In this document: positions 1 to 23,929 of the stretch, piece after piece | Position numbering within the stretch: position 1 is the first letter of the stretch | Layout: every line of letters starts with the position of its first letter | Assembly: GCA_029224185.1 (NCBI GenBank) | Contig: CM055189.1 | Location: 27,651,457-27,715,456, forward strand | Source: Karalla daura | Taxonomy: Eukaryota; Chordata; Actinopteri; Chaetodontiformes; Leiognathidae | Length of the DNA stretch: 64,000 nt | Reading direction: 5' to 3' | Position numbers and translations under genes: made by a program | The notes under the pieces: generated by a model | Told to the model about the DNA's origin: nothing | Database searches by the model: none | The model's input: the letters and a program-made list of their open reading frames with translations, nothing else

Positions 1-370
1 TCCCCTCAAACGGACCCCTTCACGCTCCCAAACGCCTGGGCTCGCTTCGAGAACGACGCGATAGCCCTCCGCTGCTTCGAATGAATGACCGCGCAAGGCA
101 GGAATCGCTTTTAAAAAGGCTGATTGTCAGACTGCCCTCCGCCAACAAATGTTTACACTGGCAGGCAAGGTGAGAAGGTCGCTGGCGGTAATTCGATGTA
201 GCAGCGAGAGCGGGTCGGTGTGCGACACAGAGGCCCTGTGTGTGCGCACATGTGCGGGCCGCTGTTCATGGGGCCGGGCGGGAGGGAGAGGGAAATCAGC
301 CGTTCCCAATGACCAGCCGTTAGCGATAGGCACGCTACGCACAAGCCGGCGCGAGGCATTCGGACCATAC
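1..370 (-). other. tmem131l intron 7 (partial)
   Basis: I see no exon with family similarity left of 371. Short open frames at 127-415 on both strands look like chance in GC-rich sequence. Confidence 0.6.
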
Positions 371-475
371 CTGAGTTTGGGTCAGCTTAATGCTCTGAAT
401 GTGAGGAAATATTAGCGTGCTGTCCTTCCCCTGGACAGACTTCAGCGAGCCCTGGCGAACTCCCACGCCAAACAC
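371..475 (-). CDS. tmem131l: tmem131l coding exon 7
   Basis: 105 nt (35 codons), acceptor cttccacag|GTGTTT and donor ACTCAG|gtatgg. Encodes VFGVGVRQGSLKSVQ and IFPHIQSIKLTQTQ. The last segment corresponds to LPKVQSIQLSQMQ in human. It has no internal ATG. Confidence 0.9.
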
Positions 476-3400
476 CTGTGGAAGAAACAGACGGCGCTGT
501 TGAGACGGGACTCCCCAGATGCACCACGTGCATCCTAGATTACACGTGCATCCTAGATTACACTTCAGCTATGGTATGAAACATGTCCGGAGATGGATAT
601 GGTAAAAGCAAGTGGTGTTAAAAAACCCCAGGATGGCTAAGCTTATATCATAGTCAGAACTGCTTGATGAGAGGATGATACATTCTGTAACAGAGCAACA
701 AAATAAACTGAGTGCAAAAGCCGAGTGCTCAAGTGTATGGCCGGCCATGTTTGTTTACAATTAATAAGCTATGTTTGAAAAACACATTAGGGCGTGTTTA
801 AAGGGATGGGGGAACACATTTTTGATTCAGAGTATAATTATCCTTTGATTATCATTTGCAATGTCTCACAAACCGCAGTCTTTTTCAGAAAAGGTCCAAA
901 GGGAGGGGCAAAGTGTCATACTTTCTAACCATGACCATACAACACGCATTTGAGAAACTGAAGTGGACATTAAAATGCAGATAAATAATACAGAGGCGAA
1001 CTCTTTAGAAGCCCTGTACAAATGACCTTTCAAGAGGGGGCTCGGCACGTTCGGGGGGGTTTAACCAGACAGACTGAGGGACTGAGGTGCAGATCTGTCC
1101 CGAGGTGAGAGCACTTTGAAACGTGCGTACATCTCAAGGACGGATTCTTATAGACCTTTTCCCCAAGCGGAAATACATAGACAGCTTCTTAAGGGGCCAT
1201 CTGCCACCCGTAACCACATAGAAACAAAGGGAAACCAGGTGAGTTTCTTCCAGCTAACCGAGTTCCCCACGACACATTTGTCCACTGTGGAAGAACGCGG
1301 ATCAAGCGGCACTCACCTGGTATGACAGCAGCCCGTGGGTGGATGTGTTTATAAATAATGTGTTTTCTACGTTGCCCTCCTCGGACGGGAGGAAAATTAG
1401 TTTAAAAGACGCCTTCCCTCTGGGCGGGATCACCTGGAACAGAGGGCACACGTGAGCGTCGAACCGGGCTCGTCCCAGAAGCACGCACACACACGCACAC
1501 GCTTACACTTACTCTTCTGTGAAAGAAAGGTACGTAAAAATGCCTGCTGGACGTAAACATCGACAGCAGCGTCACGGGAACTTCCAGGCTGGGGTTGTGT
1601 ATATACACGGTTTCGGCTCTCGCCAGTCCCAGCGGCCTACGAGGACGAGACGGAGAGCAGTGAGGATGCGAGTTCACAGGACACAATAAAGCATTAACCT
1701 TCATTATTAGGGGCGTTTCTATGACCTTTCTATGAGTGACACATCACAGATAGGCTGCCGTAATGCGGAGCGACAGTCTGACTTTGCGTAATTATAGTTT
1801 TGTAGCAGGTCGTGGTAACAGTGACTGCAGTCCGGTCCTGCAGGCCTGGGACTCGCACTCCCCATTTGTTTTGTTCACCGACAACATCGGCTTGTTACTA
1901 CTACTACTACTAATAATAATACAGTAGATTCTCTCAACAAAATGATGATTGAAAACATCTTATTGCTGCGATCCCTGCAGCCGCACGGCTTCGTTTGAGA
2001 GCTGAACTTAGAGGGGAAAGTGAATGCATAGATTTGAAGTCGAATTCGGGTGAGAGAGGGTTAAAGTGCATCTTTTCAACACGCAATTCCTGCCTACAGC
2101 ACATCGTTACGACACTCTGCAGCTGAGGTGTGAAGCTAGGCCTCAACAGAAGCAGCTCTTACTTCCCCTTTGTGGCTTTGCTTTCATTTTAAGCAAATGA
2201 ATTGCGTGCTCAACAGAATTTGAACCAGTCCCCCCTCTCTTTCTCTCCGATGAACAGGCGCGGACATATCGCGCGAACTGCGGATCCTGTGAACCACACA
2301 GACACTCCACTGTAGACGCCGTCCTTAAAGCCGTCTACACTCGTGCCAGATGGCAGTCGTCTGCCCGCACCTCCACCATAATGTATATGCCCATGCAGCT
2401 GCTGTAACTGAACTGGATGCTGCAGCTGCTCCCATGTTCACAGAGGAAACCACAAGCTCACGTGTGGGGCTCTGGCAAAGTTTTAGAGGCGCCGTTTCAA
2501 TTCATGCTATCCTAACGGGGACTTTGGGGTCACGTGCCGACTATACGTTTTCAAAACGTATGACGCATAATGCAACAAGAAAAAAACGCAGCCTGCTCTG
2601 GTTTGTTTTCCATAAGAGCCGTACTCTCCAAACACAGCATTACGTATACAGACGTTGAGGCTTTTTTTGGGAGTCTGGTGGCAAACGGTCACGTTGTAAA
2701 CCCTTTTCACAGGGGTCAGCCCGCTCAAGTATGCGTCTGGATGCTGGGAAAGGAAGCTCACGTCCATACTTGGATATCCTGTCTGCTGGCTACAGTTGAA
2801 GGGCCTGCAGGTTTGTGAAATCATCCGCCCCAGCTACATTTCTGCCACTGCCATGCCACAGTGGCCCCGTTTCCATGAGAGCTTTGATTATGAATAACAA
2901 GCATTTCATTCCGGAAAAAAGTTAATTGCACTTTAAAAAGGACATGTAAACACATCATTCGGAATTCAATTCAATTCTGAATTAAGTGGGTGGTTTATTC
3001 CACTTTTAAAAGCGATTTAGTAAACCCTTATTCCTCTTAGAGTTTATTCTGGCTGTTCAGCGCATGTTCTTCAAAAGAAGAGGCGCAGTGCAGAGCTATG
3101 TGACAATATACAGGCTAATTGTTGTGCAAAGATAAGTTAGGATTCTTCCACTCAGTGGTGGAGTGGAACTGGGGGACACATGAGGGGGATATGGCAGTCA
3201 GTGGCTGCGACAGGGATCAGTACTCGAGGCCAGGGACACAGAAAGACTCTGGACCATGGACTGGCCCATGGACCATGGTCCATGGACCATGGACTGGCCC
3301 ATGGACTGGACCATGGACCGGCCCATGGACCATGGTCCATGGACCATGGACTGGCCCATGGACCATGGACTGGCCCATGGACCATGGTCCATCTCTGTCC

Positions 3401-6400
3401 TAAGGAAGAGAGATGCCCCACAGGCATCACAGCACGACTCCATGTCCCCAGCCACAGACGCCGCTGGTTGCTCTGAAACGGTCACGTAAAACTCAACTCT
3501 GCCGGTGGAACATCGATGAAATGGTGAATTAAACCCGAAAGTGAGACCAATACTTACTGCGCCCCAAACTCCAGCGCTGGGGGCTGAAAATACAAAGGCC
3601 TCCCATTCTCTTGTGTATATGGAGAGGATCTGGCAGAAGAAAACATAAAGAATAAAGAACATGAAACCAAAGCACCAGACTTGAACTTGATCAAGTATTG
3701 CAAAACTGACTATATGATAGCGAACAGGGCTGAAAATACACTATAGGTTATATTCACTTTTCTCGAATAACGTTTCCTCCTAACCACAAAACACAGGTGT
3801 TGTGATGCTATCAGGCTATGATGACAAAGCTTGTACCCAATGGAGTTAGAGTTAGCGTTGACCTTGATCCCATTGCGATGACTCCCTCAGAGATATTTAC
3901 ATTCCAGCAGCATAGTAATAACTAAACAGTATAAACTATATATGTAGGTGAGCTGTAGAGCATGATGGCATGATGGACTTAAGTCTGGTGGTTCTGCACT
4001 GGGGAAGAAGCAGCCTCTCACTGAACAGGCTATGGGAACACTGAAGCACTCTTTAGAGTCAATTGTGTTCGACTATTGTGACTTTACATGTTAAGATGCC
4101 AAATGCAGAGGCGACATGGAATACTGCAGAGTACGAGAAGCATGTGAATCCAAGGAAATGTTCTAAATGGGAAGTTTCCTTTCTGTGCAGAAATCTAATT
4201 AAAGTGCTGCTCCAGCCCTTTTGCCTATGACAAACTAAAATATGCCGGTACCAATTTCCAGTAACAGTGAGAACACTTTGACAATAGATGTCACAATAGA
4301 TGTCACGTCAAAGAAGTTGAGGGTTGAGAGGGTTTTCTCTCCCATTTTAAATGTTTTCTTCACAACCGGATGGACAGAGTAAACTGTTCAGCAACATTTC
4401 GGTGTCTCACTCGCTCTCACTCACTCTCTCTCTCTCTCTCTCTCTCTTTCACACTCACACACACCATAAAAGTCTCAGAAGTGCAACCACAGCAGCAAAT
4501 GCAAAGGGGGAGTTTGTCACGGACTTCCTGGTTGTATGCGCCAGTCAAAAGCTGAATACCTTTAGCATTAGAACCACACATTCACCTCTAAATTCTTTAC
4601 ATTTTACTATTCAGTTGAAAATTTGGATTTGATTTCCTCATTACTAGAAAAGAATCAACTACTATCAAGTCTGGAGACTCGCCCTCATTACATGAGCACA
4701 CTTCCTGAATGCCGTTTTCAGAAAAGCATCGTTCCTACTGTGGAAAGTCTACGGAGGCAGCACTTTGCAGGTTGCATTTTGTTTCTCGTGAACCGTTCTC
4801 AAATACTGTGACATCTAGGTGCCGGCTCTTTTCATTTCCGTTGTCTCAACATTGACTGCTCTCATTTCTTCGCCTATGTGGGCTAAGCTGCTAAACCCTA
4901 ACCCTAACCCTTAAACAAAACTCTAAACTCTCCATACAGCGCCACTGTGCCGTTCTCCGGGGGTTCTGTCCACTGCCACAGTGCAAAAATAAGTTATGTT
5001 TGGCGCTACCTGATCCCCTGGATCCGAGTCAAATAAAGTCAATGTTGACAGTGACCTCAACCGTGCTCCAGGGGAGAGGTCAGGTCCAGGGAAGAGTTTA
5101 GGTCAACCGAGCCAGGCAGACAATAGGGAAACGCCATGTGGCACTGTAAAGCCATGACAGCATGGTTGAGATACTAAAGAGCCCAGATGCTGACGCGAGC
5201 CAGACTTGAGAAAATGACATGATAAACCTCTATATCTGCAGCCTGCTCTGCTCTTCAGGTTGGGAGAGAGTGACGGCAGGCCTGTCAAGTTCCTGATAAC
5301 CCCGGCATGAGAGGCCTTGCAGGTCAAGCAGCAGCACCAAACCTCCTCTGCTGTCGGACTTAAAAAGAGCCGTATTGCCCACATTGGGAGACAACTATCC
5401 GGTGATATGCCCTTATGAAATGACGGTGGTAAATTGAACAACTTAAAAGGAACCCACTTTGCAGAGGCATGCTGGCTGATCTTTAAAAGAAGCCGTCCGA
5501 TTACAAGCCTTTTGGCGACGAACGCGATAGAATGGGGGGACGTCATGGTGATGCAAACGCACATTTTCCACATTTTCTGCCGAAACAAAAACAGCTGGGA
5601 GAGACGGACCGCTCCTCCTTTTTCTTTGAAGGAGTTCTAAAATTAGTCAGGAATTTGGTTCCGTGCCCGTCTAACACACGACCCCAAACTCTCTCCGTCA
5701 CACACCCCCCTCACTCACGAATATAACCAGCGCAGCCTGGACGTGGAGCAGAGGCCTCATAAACTTATGACACTGAAACCACATCATATGTTGGTGTGAA
5801 TGTCCAAAACACACCTCGCCACATCTCCAGTGAAATAAATACAAGAAATAAACCATTCGGTTGCTCACTGAAATAAACCCTTAAACGTTCCTTGGTTGTG
5901 ATGCAAGTTCTCTGGAATACGTCCATGTGTTGTTTTTTTATTTACACACGTGAAGATCGTTCCTTAGGATACCCTTGCCACAGCCCTGCTTCCATTCGGC
6001 CTCATTCTGCAGTGTAATTGCAGTTTATACTACAAGAGGAAATGCTTCTGCATGATGAAATGTGCATCCCAGTTTGGGGTTTCTTAATTGAGCGGCTTGG
6101 TGGAAAGTCTGTGCAAACTCCCAAGTGCTGCTTGTGAACAGGTGGAAACCTTCCATTGACTCCGTACAGCTGGAGATGGCTGGGTGAGTTTCGAGTTTTA
6201 GTTCTAGTTGGACCAAGCAAGACTCAGGTCATTTGATCAAGGGGTTTGGTTTGAGGGGAAGATAAAGGACAAGAAAGCGCACCTGTCTTCCAGGGGAAGA
6301 CCATCTTTTCTTCGTTCCTTGTCCACCTGGAAGATAAAGAACAAATTGAACAAAGTCAAAAAGCTGCAGTCAAGATGGCCATAACAACAACAAAACAGCA

Positions 6401-9400
6401 AAACTGTACTTTATTACTTGCATTTACCCTACGGCCTAGAAAGGACCATGGGAAGAGGCTATTTGGAATATAAATCTGTTGGCATAAAAGCCTTCTGGTT
6501 ACTACTCTGATACACTTTGATCTCCCATCATCAGTCCTGATGCATTTCACTGGGCACCTTTATTTTATTCAAATGTCAAAAGGTTTACATTTGCATAAAA
6601 TATGATTTCACTGTAAATAAACAAGGAAATCCAAGCAGAAAAATGAAGGAGCTTTGGGGAAACTAAAACGAGCATCCCACCTTTTCCGGCCTCACTGAGG
6701 GTTAAACTGCAGGCAGCAATTTGTGCAGGTTTTGGCAGATTGGACTGTACTTCTCAGAATAGAACAATTAACATCCAGCTTGTTGTCCTCTGAATGAATG
6801 AAATATGCTGACAATTTCCATCTGTGAGCTTATTCCAATACCTATCTGAAGGCATACTTTTTTGCTCTTTCTCTTACTTTGTATGCTAGTAGAAGGCATC
6901 CTCCAGAATTATCAAAAGCTGTTTGCTTTTCTTGAGTGTAAAACTGAACTGCAGTTAATTTGGTGGATCACAAACAACGCCTTGGATGAAACCTGCACGT
7001 GTGTGACAATGGAGTGTAATCTTCTCTGCATTTTAAGAAAGTTTGCCAAACAAGGAGTGCATGCTAGATTCCCAGAAAGAGCTCCTTTGAAACAGAGCAG
7101 AACACATGGCGGCCATAAACATTTTACTAACTGCGTCTTTCTACATAAGTCACAGAAGATGACACAAGAGAACAACAACTCCAGCACTACTGACTTAACC
7201 GCAGTGTAGTCTAGTGTATGTGCAACATGCATGGCCTACACAGATAAGCTGGGCTCTCTCCAAACCCAGAACATACAGTTTCCATAGGAGCAATCCGGGG
7301 TCTGAGGCTACATCACGACTTCACCATCACAACACAACAAAACAACTCCAATCAAAATCAATCATTCCCGATTTTGACAACAAAACATCCAGGCTGAGCC
7401 CCAGGCTACTACCTTCACAGGTGACACCCATTGTCCGGATATGGGGAAGAGAACACAGCTAGATATATTCTTGTTTTTGCTGGTTTTTTTTATCCTGCCG
7501 TGCCCTCAGCACCTTCGTAGTGTGGCAAGTTAATGGCTTGAGAGATTGAAAAACTGATTTTCCAGCTGATTAGGCACAACAAGGACTAACTCTGTTTCTG
7601 CTTGCTGCAACAGGTCGCCCAGTGGGGCACAACAAAGCACCAGCATTTATGAATGTGTAACAGTCTAGTTGCATTGGTTTTAAGATGAACGCAGGGGTTT
7701 AAAACATTTGTGGGTTTAACACAAAACTCAACCCAGTTGAAAGAAAGAATCCCCACGTCATCTAAAAATCACAAAAAGATTGTACACCGCGTTTTTAGGC
7801 TTGAGGAAAACCAACACAAATGACCCCATTGCCACAGCAATGGGGTAAGTTTCACACACCATATCCACTTTCTAGTGACATCTGCTGCCCAAATGTATCC
7901 AATTTGATCTGAGCTGTGAACCCAGGGCACACGACACCATTCCCTGCAACAGCGCCATGTCTGACCGAAGTGAGCCAGAGGACTGCCAGGATCGGAGGAA
8001 CACAGACCAAAGACATCCACGCCATGTTTTACTTCACATAGGCCATGTAACTGAGACAGCCACTTCATTCACCAGCAGCTATAAACATGACAGCTAACAA
8101 TGTCAACACCACTGCCATCTGCCCATCGGCCTACAAGGTACAGAAAAGTGGGGTTGAACACAAAACACAGCCTGCCCAGTTCAAAGTTTGTGGGTGCTGA
8201 AGCACCCCTACACTGAATCCCAGCACCCTTCAAATTTGAGAGATTAAATGCATTTTTTGAAGGGTCTCAGGTCTCAGTGCACAGCCAGGTCTCTCTAATA
8301 ACAGCGAGTGTGTGTAGGTGTCCGTACGTCTCCGCTTCGCTGTGTGAATTTGTGGGGTTGGGGTTTTATTTGTTGCTTTTAGCCCCCGTGAGACACGCTG
8401 TGTTGCTTTCACGCATGCTAAGTGCCCTGTAAATAAAATTGATTTGATCTGACTATAAACTATAACAGGTCAACAACCGAAAACCGATCGTTACTGTTGA
8501 CCAAAGGGAGAACTGACATGGACCTGCCGTCGCAAAGCACTGCAAAAAATATACCTTTTGAAAAAAGTTTTTTTGGTGACAAACACGCATCTACGTTGAT
8601 CGAAATAGTTTGGCGTCCTGTGAACTGGTGCCCTATTCATCCAGCCTGTACCCATCAGTGAATACAGGCCTCCAGGATATGCCACAACCCCTCCCCACCC
8701 CACCCCCACCCAGGTAACATGACAGTCAGCTGGTGACCTCATGACAGGTTAGCAATAAACATTCAGCTCTTGCCACCGTCGCTGCTACTGCTGCTGCTGC
8801 TGCTCCTCTGGCTTCACGATTACATAATCCTAAGACACACACACAAACGCAGAACTTGCACGATGAGATGGAAATGTCGATTTGGTTTCTGCAACTCAAC
8901 TCACAGCCACGGAGCACCGATAAGTGCAGAGCAGTAATGCCCGGGAGAGAGGACTGCAGGGTACAGTGAGACTGACTCAATTCAGACGTGCTCTCGCTAT
9001 GTACTACTGACTGAATTCCACAATGGACACTATGTACAAAAGAAAATAAGGAGGAGCCACATGGCAGGTGGCCTCCAGCTTTGCTTTCATTTTACTACTA
9101 AACTACAGACCCTAGATCCCAACTAGCCACAAACACACAAGTGTCATTAATCCCAGTTTTGTACAGTTACCGACGTTGTGTCCTTTAGAATGCACACTTC
9201 AGTCCGGTACAAAATGGAGCGAAACATGGACCAATCGTACACACACGTGTTCGTGCATCTCCGAGCTGATCTCTCCCCAGCTCCAAACACTCACAAAACA
9301 CAGCCGATGAAGGAATAAGTGGTCTTACCTGAGGAGAGACTAACGGGTCTGCATCCTCTGGCTGCCAGACCTCGACCACGCTGGTGGACATCTGACTCAG

Positions 9401-10214
9401 AGCTTCATGGGGGAAAGAAATCACACCAACAATGAGGGTCATTTGAGACTGTAGCAGCATTAAAAACGCAAGCGAGTCGAGACGACACAGCCGGGCAGTC
9501 GGAACGAGTGTGTGGCATGCCGTGGTCGAATGTACTAGTCGCAGAGAAGGAGCCGTGTGTTTAAAAAAAAAGTGTCTGGCAGTCAATGAGGAAATGACTT
9601 GGCCTCGGTAGGTAGACACAGACTGACAAAGGCTGCCCGCTTAGCCTAGCTTAGCTCCGGTGCTAACCAACTTGGAAAACATCTCCCCCGCTGTCCCACT
9701 CCTCCACCGAGCAGCACCCAGCTCGCGCACATGACGCTAGGACATGTTAACAGCTTTATAACAGCGTGTTAAATGCGTCTTTAAAGGAAGGCAGGAGGCC
9801 ACTTCCCCGCAGGCATAAGTTGTCGTACAAGGAACTAACTGGTTAGCATGAGCGCGCTGCAAAACAAGCTACAGCCCCGAAGCCAACCAATCTTCACCAT
9901 AGATAGCGGCGGTTTTTAACCCATTTAGATAGATAATACTGCCGGGGCAACACAGCTCGAAGCAGAATAGAACAGACTCGCTATTAAGTGAGTGGAGCTA
10001 GCTAACTTCGCGTGTTTATTATTGTTCTAGCAGTGGCGTTAACGCCTCCGCCAGTGGAGGTGAAGACAGGAGAGTGAAGGGAGCTCCAACCTGGCAGCTG
10101 AGCTCCTCCGTGCTGGACGCAGGGGAGCAGGAGCTGGAGGATTCCTAGTAGCACATTAATCCACGTCTTTCTGTGATTGTGGCTGCCTTGGTGGACATCC
10201 CGTAGCCCGGCCAT
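371..10214 (-). CDS. tmem131l: tmem131l, N-terminal part (transmembrane protein 131-like), seven exons
   Basis: Seven exons on the minus strand: 10214-10091, 9402-9329, 6326-6283, 3629-3558, 1636-1513, 1433-1317 and 475-371. They join in unbroken phase to 220 codons; all introns are GT-AG. The product starts MAGLRD, has a hydrophobic signal-peptide core (NVLLGILQLLLPC) at about residues 20-32 and a likely cleavage near GGAQ. It then shows family landmarks: VVEVWQPED (exon 2), LYFQPPALEFGA (exon 4), YIHNPS and FYVPFF (exon 5), LIFLPSEEGNVENTLFINTS (exon 6) and IQSIKLTQTQ (exon 7). These match remembered vertebrate TMEM131L better than TMEM131. Human TMEM131L is a long single-pass membrane protein linked to Wnt/LRP6 regulation in thymocytes. 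The TMEM131 family has PapD-like domains, seen here as the Ig-like LPS..GNVENTLFINTS stretch. The remaining exons lie beyond position 1. The start was chosen because MAGLR opens the human protein too; the frame is open upstream to 10382. Confidence 0.9.
1317..1433 (-). CDS. tmem131l: tmem131l coding exon 6
   Basis: 117 nt (39 codons, phase 0/0), acceptor tgttccag|GTGATC and donor CCAG|gtgagt. Encodes IPPRGKASFKLIFLPSEEGN and FINTSTHGLLSYQ. This is the strongest single match to the family. Confidence 0.95.
1513..1636 (-). CDS. tmem131l: tmem131l coding exon 5
   Basis: 124 nt, acceptor tcctcgtag|GCCG and donor AGAAGA|gtaagt. Encodes PLGLARAETVYIHNPS, then VTLLSMFTSSRHFYVPFFHRR. The HNPS motif aligns with the AYNPS of human TMEM131L. 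Confidence 0.9.
3145..3262. repeat. dispersed repeat, segment A, copy 1
   Basis: Strongly similar to 21108-21226 in an mnd1 intron. Both start near TGGTGGAGTGGA or CGGTGGAGTGGA, share GGGGGACA and TGGCAGTCAG, and end in GACTCTGGACCATGGAC. The minisatellite that follows appears to have grown out of this repeat end. Confidence 0.7.
3250..3393. repeat. palindromic CCATGGAC minisatellite
   Basis: About 140 bp built only from the motifs CCATGGAC, TGGCC and CCATGGTCC. It includes a perfect 20-bp palindrome, CCATGGACCATGGTCCATGG, more than once. All three frames stay open on both strands because the unit has no stop codon, so open frames across it are artefacts. It sits in a tmem131l intron. Confidence 0.9.
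3395..3484 (-). repeat. dispersed repeat, segment B, copy 1 (coding-like)
   Basis: Read on the minus strand this encodes TVSEQPAASVAGDMESCCDA followed by CGASLFLRTE. The plus-strand segment 20770-20862 encodes a close match (SEQPTAAVTGYMEACCDSCG). Several differences are conservative, which suggests a formerly coding part of a mobile element. Family not recognised. Confidence 0.5.
3558..3629 (-). CDS. tmem131l: tmem131l coding exon 4
   Basis: 72 nt, acceptor cttctgccag|ATCC and donor GGCGCA|gtaagt. Encodes SSPYTQENGRPLYFQPPALE followed by FGA. The LxFQPxxLxFG motif is the conserved start of the first Ig-like strand in the family. Confidence 0.87.
3630..6282 (-). other. tmem131l intron 3 content
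   Basis: Contains a CT microsatellite (about 4421-4447) and a short telomere-like run (about 4893-4910). A 161-codon open frame at 5103-5588 (minus) has no recognisable domain. Otherwise nothing identified. Confidence 0.6.
6283..6326 (-). CDS. tmem131l: tmem131l coding exon 3 (44-nt microexon)
   Basis: Acceptor ttatcttccag|GTGGAC, donor GACAG|gtgcgc. It encodes VDKERRKDGLPLED plus 2 nt. It has little sequence landmark of its own, but it is the piece needed to bridge phase 0 (exon 2) to phase 2 (exon 4). It also fills the place of a charged linker in the human protein. Confidence 0.75.
6327..9328 (-). other. tmem131l intron 2 content
   Basis: No exon recognised. About 8188-8255 carries a short repeat (GTGCTGAAGCACCCC ... 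CCAGCACCCTT) also found at 49826-49890. A GTAAATAAAATTGATTTGAT tail near 8428-8447 resembles LINE 3' ends. Confidence 0.5.
9329..9402 (-). CDS. tmem131l: tmem131l coding exon 2
   Basis: 74 nt, acceptor atgaag|CTCTG and donor CAG|gtaaga. The 2-nt start completes a GCT alanine codon from exon 1, which fixes the acceptor among three nearby AGs. Encodes LSQMSTSVVEVWQPEDADPL and ends SPQ at phase 0. Confidence 0.88.
10091..10214 (-). CDS. tmem131l: tmem131l coding exon 1 (signal peptide)
   Basis: Encodes MAGLRDVHQ through GGAQLP (41 codons plus 1 nt) and ends CTGCCAG|gttgga. It carries the leucine-rich signal-peptide core. The next exon completes the alanine codon. Confidence 0.9.
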
Positions 10215-10489
10215 GCTGCCCTGGGTGCTTTGCTCGCAGCCCGCGGTCTGTCGCTGCTCCGCTCCGTGGATCTCTCGCTCTGAGGAGAAGGAGGAGGAGG
10301 ATCCCTCTCTAGCCCTCCCTCCTAGCACACAAGTCTGTTCACTTGTCTTGTCGTGCACAGTGTAAACCAAAACCTCACCCAAAGGTGCAAAGCATTCACT
10401 TCCAACAAATTTACTTTATTGACCCAAATTAGAGGTATTTAATGACACACCGATATATATTGACTTCTGATTTACCTTTACTCTAAACT

Positions 10490-10735
10490 GTGTAGCCATC
10501 AGTACTGTTTTGCTTGTGCCCGCCTGTCCGACGTGGGTGAGGATCCCCACCTCTGTCTCACCCTGAGGTTTCTCCCCTTTTTTCCCCTGTCAGTCATTTC
10601 TCAGCCTTTGCGAGGGTCTAAGGACAGGGGTTTTTCACTTTGTACACACTGTTGCTCTCTCTGTAAAGTGCCTTGAGATAACGGCTGTTATGAAACGGCA
10701 CTCAGAACCAATAAAGTTAAGTTATATATATTCCT
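10490..10735 (+). mobile_element. L2-type LINE 3' tail fragment
   Basis: The stretch GTAAAGTGCCTTGAGATAAC, then TGTTATGAAACGGC and a closing AATAAAGTT, is the usual 3' end of fish L2-like LINEs. The same tail, inverted, occurs at 55640-55760. Only the tail remains. It lies between the tmem131l start and the mnd1 3' end. Confidence 0.6.
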
Positions 10736-12180
10736 TTATTGATAATACTCAACTTAGGTACTCTTAAACTGGAATATGTGTCACCCCCATCTCTAAAGGC
10801 TCTTTCAGTACAGGTTTGGTGTTAGATAACATCACAACCACCTTATTGTAGAAGTGAGATAGTGGAAAAAGTGGTTGCTGTAAAAGAGTCAAGTCAGCAG
10901 AATTCCTGTATTTTCTGTTTGTTTTTTTTTTATTATTATTATTTTACCACAGTCCGCCAAAGACCATTGCAGAAAACTGCTGTCTCTCAGCTAGTGACAG
11001 TGAGGTAAAACTATGCACAGCCCTTGAGGTAAGTGCAGACATGCTGACATCCAACAAGTAAGACTTGTGGTTTGGACAGGTTGGGCAGGTACACACATGA
11101 AAATACATGCAGGTGTCTCTTTTGTGGGTGTGTCAGTCCAAACAAAGTGCACTGCTTTGAGCTCAGGGTTGTCATGATAAACATACAGTATGGGAAGACA
11201 CCTGCATCTGCATATTGGCAACCAAGGGGTACAAACAACTTGTGTAAATAACACCGCATATTAATTAATAGGACGTAATGCATAAATAAAAAGTATTTCA
11301 ATGTAATACAATGTTCCTCATTAATGGCTTAAAGATAGAAAACTATGACAGGCATGTGATGACTCAAGACAGTGGTATTTGAATATCATGGGTCTGACAA
11401 ATCAGATTAAGCATGGAGATTACTTGAAATATGGATTAATAAACTCATACACACTGGCAACCAGAGTAAATGCACAACACCACAAGTACCCGTTTTGCAT
11501 CTGGTTTGACAGAAAAATGAAGAACATACAGGGTGACATTCTAGACGTGTCATGACAGTGCTCAAAAAAAAAAAAACAGCTTGCAACGGAGGAGAAATGT
11601 TATCTTGGGACAGATTTCACAAGTTTCTATCGGATTGAAAGCACAAAAGATTTAAGACCCTGAGGAAGATCATTTGTACTTCTTAACTTTTGGAAAGAAT
11701 ACGACAGCAGAAAATGCTTGTAAGGGACATTTTATTTGCAACATGAGAAAAGAAGCTCTACAAAAAAAGTGAACACAGTACTTAAAATATTTACAGAATT
11801 TGTAGATATAATGTCCCCTAAACAGATCCTCTATAATATAATTCTCTTGTCAGGCTCAGTGCCTCTTGTGAATGAACCTCACCTTTGAGCAAAACGAAAC
11901 GGGAAAGAAAAGGCAAGAAAAAGTGCATAAGCATTTGATCGCAAACCATCTGCTTACACCATATAATTTAAGTCATAGACTGACACAGATGTGTCTCCTG
12001 CTTTCCATCATCATCTTGAGGCTCTCACTTTTCATGCAAACAGGTGTCACAAAAGCCAAGCTGGTAGGTTGTGTTTATCACATGAGCCCCCAACGGTGAT
12101 GAACGGTTGGCATGTCTCTTCTCTGGTTGCACCAGAGTAACATATGGGCTGATAAAGTCCATCTGCCACAGCCACAGGTC

Positions 12181-12186
12181 TTTATT
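12181..12186 (-). terminator. mnd1: mnd1 polyadenylation signal AATAAA
   Basis: On the minus strand this reads GCAAATAAAGACC, about 135 nt past the stop. It is the first canonical hexamer downstream. Confidence 0.55.
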
Positions 12187-12317
12187 TGCAGGCCACCACA
12201 GGCAATTTATATCTTTCTCGGTGCATGTACCTTCACTCTAATAAACATGAAGTGGAACAGCTAAGATTCAGGGCCTTTGCCTTGGAACTGAGGCTGGGAC
12301 GTTTCATTTAGCAGGGA

Positions 12318-23929
<11,612 letters not shown>

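Noticed and set aside
3119..3662. Repetitive Trp-Pro-Met-Asp and His-Gly-Pro-Trp frames on both strands
   Set aside because: The minisatellite unit has no stop codon in any frame, so long frames are automatic.
5103..5588. 161-codon minus-strand frame in a tmem131l intron as a gene
   Set aside because: No family similarity, no splice context, intronic position; consistent with chance.
8101..8260. Start of a separate gene in tmem131l intron 2
   Set aside because: The sequence matches a dispersed repeat at 49826-49890 and has no exon signals.
10002..10382. Full 126-codon frame as a single-exon protein
   Set aside because: Only 10214-10091 matches TMEM131L. The frame after CTGCCAG runs into intron past a good donor, and the part before MAGLR lies in likely 5' UTR.
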